The position numbers and the translations under genes are program-made. From Streptomyces sp. NBC_01268 (GTDB lineage Bacteria > Actinomycetota > Actinomycetes > Streptomycetales > Streptomycetaceae), in assembly GCF_036240795.1 (NCBI RefSeq), contig NZ_CP108454.1:3906001-3970000 (forward strand): a DNA stretch of 64,000 nucleotides, read 5' to 3'. Below, piece after piece: positions 60,863 to 64,000 of the stretch (its first letter is position 1; each line of letters opens with the position of its first letter). The notes under the pieces were generated by a model. It worked only from the letters and a program-made list of their open reading frames with translations, was not told where the DNA came from and searched no databases.

Positions 60863-63800
60863 TCAGGCCTCGCCCGCGCCTTCCTCGAGATCGCCCTCGG
60901 TCTCCAGGAACACCTGCCGCAGCGCGGCCAGCGTCTCCGGGTCCGGCTTCTCCCACATGCCGCGGGACTCGGCCTCCAGGAGACGCTCGGCGATGCCGTG
61001 CAGCGCCCACGGGTTGGCCTCCTTCAGGAAGGCCTGGTTCTCCGGGTCGAGGACGTACGCCTCGGTCAGCTTGTCGTACATCCAGTCGGCGACCACGCCC
61101 GTCGTGGCGTCGTAGCCGAAGAGGTAGTCGACCGTCGCCGCCAGCTCGAACGCGCCCTTGTAGCCGTGCCGGCGCATCGCCTCGATCCAGCGCGGGTTGA
61201 CCACGCGGGCGCGGAACACCCGGGAGGTCTCCTCGACCAGTGTGCGGGTGCGGACCGTCTCCGGGCGGGTGGAGTCGCCGATGTACGCCTCGGGCGCCGT
61301 GCCCTTCAGCGCGCGGACGGTCGCCACCATGCCGCCGTGGTACTGGAAGTAGTCGTCGGAGTCCGCGATGTCGTGCTCGCGCGTGTCCGTGTTCTTCGCC
61401 GCGACCGCGATCCGCTTGTACGCCGTCTCCATCTCGGCCCGCGCCGGGCGCCCTTCGAGCCCCCGGCCGTACGCGTAACCGCCCCACACGGTGTACACCT
61501 CGGCCAGGTCGGCGTCGGTGCGCCAGTCGCGCGAGTCGATCAGCTGGAGCAGACCCGCGCCGTACGTGCCGGGGCGGGAGCCGAAGATACGGGTGGTGGC
61601 GCGCCGCTCGTCGCCGTGCTCCGCCAGGTCCGCCTGGGCGTGCGCCCGCACGTAGTTGTCCGCGGCGGCCTCGTCGAGACCCGCGACCAGCCGTACGGCG
61701 TCGTCGAGCAGCCCGATGACGTGCGGGAACGCGTCCCGGAAGAAGCCGGAGATGCGCAGCGTCACATCGATGCGGGGCCGGCCCAGCTCGGCGAGCGGGA
61801 TGGGCTCCAGGCCGTTCACGCGGCGCGAGGCGTCGTCCCAGAGCGGGCGGACGCCCAGCAGGGCGAGCGCCTCGGCGACGTCGTCGCCCGCGGTGCGCAT
61901 CGCGCTCGTGCCCCACAGGGACAGGCCCACCGAGGTCGGCCACTCGCCGTTGTCCGTGCGGTAGCGCTCCAGGAGCGAGTCGGCGAGCGCCTGGCCGGTC
62001 TCCCACGCGAGGCGGGACGGCACGGCCTTCGGGTCGACCGAGTAGAAGTTGCGGCCGGTCGGCAGCACGTTGACCAGGCCGCGCAGCGGCGAGCCCGAGG
62101 GCCCGGCCGGGACGAAGCCGCCGTTCAACGCGTGGACCGCGTGCGTGAGTTCGTCGGTGGTGCCGGCCAGGCGCGGGACGACCTGCTCGCAGGCGAAGCG
62201 CAGCACCGCGTGCACCTCGGCGCCGTACGCGCCGGCCACGGAGCCGATCGCGTCCACGGACCAGTCCGCCGCCTCCATGCCCTCGACCAGCTCGCGGGCC
62301 TTCGCCTCCGCCTCGTCGGCGGTGGTGCGCGTCGCCGCCGACTCGTCCAGGCCGAGCGCCTCGCGCAGGCCCGGCAGCGCCTGCGTGCCGCCCCAGATCT
62401 GCCGGGCCCGCAGGATCGACAGGACCAGGTTCACCCGGGCCTCGCCGACCGGGGCGCCGCCCAGGACGTGCAGACCGTCACGGATCTGCGCGTCCTTGAC
62501 CTCGCACAGCCAGCCGTCGACGTGCAGCAGGAAGTCGTCGAAGCCGTCGTCCTCCGGCCGGTCCTCCAGGCCCAGGTCGTGGTCCAGCTTCGCCGCCTGG
62601 ATCAGCGTCCAGATCTGCGCGCGGATCGCCGGCAGCTTCGCCGGGTCCATGCTGCTGATCTGCGCGTACTCGTCGAGCAGCTGCTCCAGGCGCGCGATGT
62701 CGCCGTACGAGTCGGCGCGGGCCATCGGCGGCACCAGGTGGTCGACGAGCGTGGCGTGCACGCGCCGCTTGGCCTGGGTGCCCTCGCCCGGGTCGTTGAC
62801 CAGGAACGGGTAGACCAGCGGCAGGTCGCCGAGCGCGGCGTCCGGGCCGCAGGCGGCGGACAGGCCGGCGTTCTTGCCGGGCAGCCACTCCAGGTTGCCG
62901 TGCTTGCCCAGGTGCACCATCGCGTCCGCGCCGAAACCCCCGTCCTCGGCGCGGGCGGCGATCCAGCGGTAGGCCGCCAGGTAGTGGTGCGACGGCGGCA
63001 GGTCCGGGTCGTGGTAGATCGCGATCGGGTTCTCGCCGAAGCCGCGCGGCGGCTGGATGAGGACCAGCAGGTTCCCGCGGCGCAGCGCGGCCAGCACGAT
63101 GTCGCCCTCGGGGTTGCGGGAGCGGTCCAGGAACATCTCGCCCGGGGCCGGGCCCCAGTGCTCCTCGACCTGCTCGCGCAGCTCCGCCGGGAGTTCGGCG
63201 TACCAGCGCTTGTAGTCGGCGGCCGGGATGCGGACCGGGTTGCGGGCCAGCTGCTCCTCGGTGAGCCAGTCCTGGTCGTGGCCGCCGGCCTCGATCAGGG
63301 CGTAGATCAGCTCGTCGCCGTCGCCGGAGACCAGGCCGGGGATGTCCTCGACCGGGCCGAAGTCGTAGCCCTCGGCGATGAGCCGGCGCAGCAGCGCCAC
63401 GGCGGAGGCCGGGGTGTCGAGGCCGACGGCGTTGCCGATGCGGGAGTGCTTCGTCGGGTACGCGGAGAGGACGAGCGCCAGCTTCTTCTCGCCGTTCGCG
63501 ATGTGCCGCAGACGGGCGTGCCGGACGGCGATGCCGGCGACGCGGGCGGAGCGCTCGGCGTCCGCCACGTACGCGGGCAGCCCGTCCTCGTCGATCTCCT
63601 TGAAGGAGAACGGGACGGTGATGAGCCGGCCGTCGAACTCCGGGACGGCGACCTGGCTGGCCGCGTCCAGCGGCGACAGGCCCTCGTCGTTCTCCTCCCA
63701 CGCGGCGCGCGAGCCCGTCAGGCACAGCGCCTGCAGGATCGGCACGTCCAGGGCGGCGAGCGCGCCCGCGTCCCAGGCCTCCTCGTCGCCGCCCGCCTGC

Positions 63801-64000
63801 GCCTCGGCCGGCTTGGTGCCGCCCGCCGCGAGGACCGTCGTGACGATCGCGTCGGCCCCGCGCAGCTCGTCGAGGAGCTCGGGCTCCGGGGCCCGGAGCG
63901 AGGCCACGTACAGGGCCTTCGCCCGGGCGCCCTGCCGCTCGATCGCGTCGCAGAGGGTGCCGACGAAGGCGGTGTTGCCGCTCATGTGGTGGGCGCGGTA
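60863..64000 (-). CDS. cobN: Cobaltochelatase subunit CobN, 5' end outside window
   Basis: About 1045 residues visible; the frame runs open through YRAHHMSGNTAFVGTLCDAIE to the window edge, so the first 150 or so residues are missing. Family features: RHIANGEKKLALVLSAYPTKHSRIGNAVGLDTPASAVALL, the GFGENPIAIYHDPDLPPSHHYLA and MVHLGKHGNLEWLPGK stretch with conserved histidines, and VDYLFGYDATTGVVADWMYDKL near the C-terminus. CobN, with CobS/CobT-type or ChlI/D-like partners, inserts cobalt into hydrogenobyrinic diamide in the aerobic B12 pathway. cbtBA and a B12 riboswitch lie 4 kb away. Confidence 0.97.
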   Translation of the reverse strand, partial: YRAHHMSGNTAFVGTLCDAIERQGARAKALYVASLRAPEPELLDELRGADAIVTTVLAAGGTKPAEAQAGGDEEAWDAGALAALDVPILQALCLTGSRAAWEENDEGLSPLDAASQVAVPEFDGRLITVPFSFKEIDEDGLPAYVADAERSARVAGIAVRHARLRHIANGEKKLALVLSAYPTKHSRIGNAVGLDTPASAVALLRRLIAEGYDFGPVEDIPGLVSGDGDELIYALIEAGGHDQDWLTEEQLARNPVRIPAADYKRWYAELPAELREQVEEHWGPAPGEMFLDRSRNPEGDIVLAALRRGNLLVLIQPPRGFGENPIAIYHDPDLPPSHHYLAAYRWIAARAEDGGFGADAMVHLGKHGNLEWLPGKNAGLSAACGPDAALGDLPLVYPFLVNDPGEGTQAKRRVHATLVDHLVPPMARADSYGDIARLEQLLDEYAQISSMDPAKLPAIRAQIWTLIQAAKLDHDLGLEDRPEDDGFDDFLLHVDGWLCEVKDAQIRDGLHVLGGAPVGEARVNLVLSILRARQIWGGTQALPGLREALGLDESAATRTTADEAEAKARELVEGMEAADWSVDAIGSVAGAYGAEVHAVLRFACEQVVPRLAGTTDELTHAVHALNGGFVPAGPSGSPLRGLVNVLPTGRNFYSVDPKAVPSRLAWETGQALADSLLERYRTDNGEWPTSVGLSLWGTSAMRTAGDDVAEALALLGVRPLWDDASRRVNGLEPIPLAELGRPRIDVTLRISGFFRDAFPHVIGLLDDAVRLVAGLDEAAADNYVRAHAQADLAEHGDERRATTRIFGSRPGTYGAGLLQLIDSRDWRTDADLAEVYTVWGGYAYGRGLEGRPARAEMETAYKRIAVAAKNTDTREHDIADSDDYFQYHGGMVATVRALKGTAPEAYIGDSTRPETVRTRTLVEETSRVFRARVVNPRWIEAMRRHGYKGAFELAATVDYLFGYDATTGVVADWMYDKLTEAYVLDPENQAFLKEANPWALHGIAERLLEAESRGMWEKPDPETLAALRQVFLETEGDLEEGAGEA

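Overview
The window is chromosomal DNA of a Streptomyces or very close relative. The signs are very high G+C with strong third-position bias, many GTG/TTG starts, HspR/HAIR control of the dnaK operon and clpB, a tRNA gene without encoded CCA, and typical actinomycete families (MAB_1171c-type transporter, DUF5994, DUF2617, CbtAB, aerobic CobN). The block from fructose-bisphosphate aldolase through pyrE, a spermidine-synthase-like membrane protein, clpB and hspR-dnaJ-grpE-dnaK recalls the gene order of the central chromosome of S. coelicolor. A palindrome containing a consensus ParB site (parS) fits a place within reach of oriC.

Layout. 0-8 kb, mostly minus strand: a secreted beta-propeller protein cut by the window edge, a MalY/PatB aminotransferase, fbaA, pyrE with an aldose epimerase, an SRPBCC membrane-anchored protein, a membrane spermidine-synthase homologue and DUF2617. 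8-16 kb: a small Cys/Gly-rich membrane protein, an aminotransferase, a Tat-exported NlpC/P60 hydrolase, a polytopic glycosyltransferase-like protein, a YbjN protein and ClpB. 16.4-18.7 kb: a PPOX-fold protein, then a tight locus of a LuxR-type regulator, a divergent short secreted peptide with three DPVWD repeats, and a translationally coupled Rieske-like protein whose two ligand histidines look replaced by arginine. 18.7-23 kb: the dnaK-grpE-dnaJ-hspR operon with two HAIR operators. 23-29.7 kb: a sugar transferase, a large Fe-S reductase, a secreted repeat protein, a Yip1 protein, a phosphoribosyltransferase, dcd and tRNA-Gly(CCC).

29.7-39.7 kb looks like an old accessory island behind the tRNA-Gly gene. 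Copies of the tRNA-distal hairpin recur at about 34.5 and 39.6 kb, the last joined to a tRNA-3'-end-like sequence. It carries a TetR/hydrolase pair with a palindromic operator, a broken alpha/beta-hydrolase, several small orphan proteins, a methyltransferase-like protein, a cold-shock protein, a DEAD-box helicase, a CBS-like protein, an unexplained ~0.7 kb non-coding stretch ending in a perfect terminator, and a MerR-like regulator.

40-46 kb: an OmpR/histidine-kinase pair followed by a MacB-like ABC exporter, with matching GTATCGG direct repeats (22-bp period) before both units. 46-51 kb: an XRE / ImmA-IrrE protease / MAB_1171c / membrane-phosphatase-like cassette, then a Shedu-like (DUF4263) nuclease gene coupled to a small partner. 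51-64 kb: a GT2 glycosyltransferase, a repeat-tailed membrane protein, a 2-hydroxyacid dehydrogenase, cobalamin-riboswitch-controlled CbtB/CbtA, a histidine-phosphatase-fold protein lacking both catalytic histidines, a DUF1648/GntR pair, a nucleoside hydrolase, an internally deleted ABC-F gene behind two palindromic operators, a lipoprotein, and the 3' part of cobN. Cobalt uptake and cobalt insertion into corrin therefore lie within a few kilobases of each other.

The candidates for an undescribed system are the LuxR/DPVWD-peptide/Rieske-like locus, the Shedu-like pair beside the XRE-IrrE cassette, and the non-coding region at 38.4-39.1 kb. No transposase, integrase or CRISPR array was seen.
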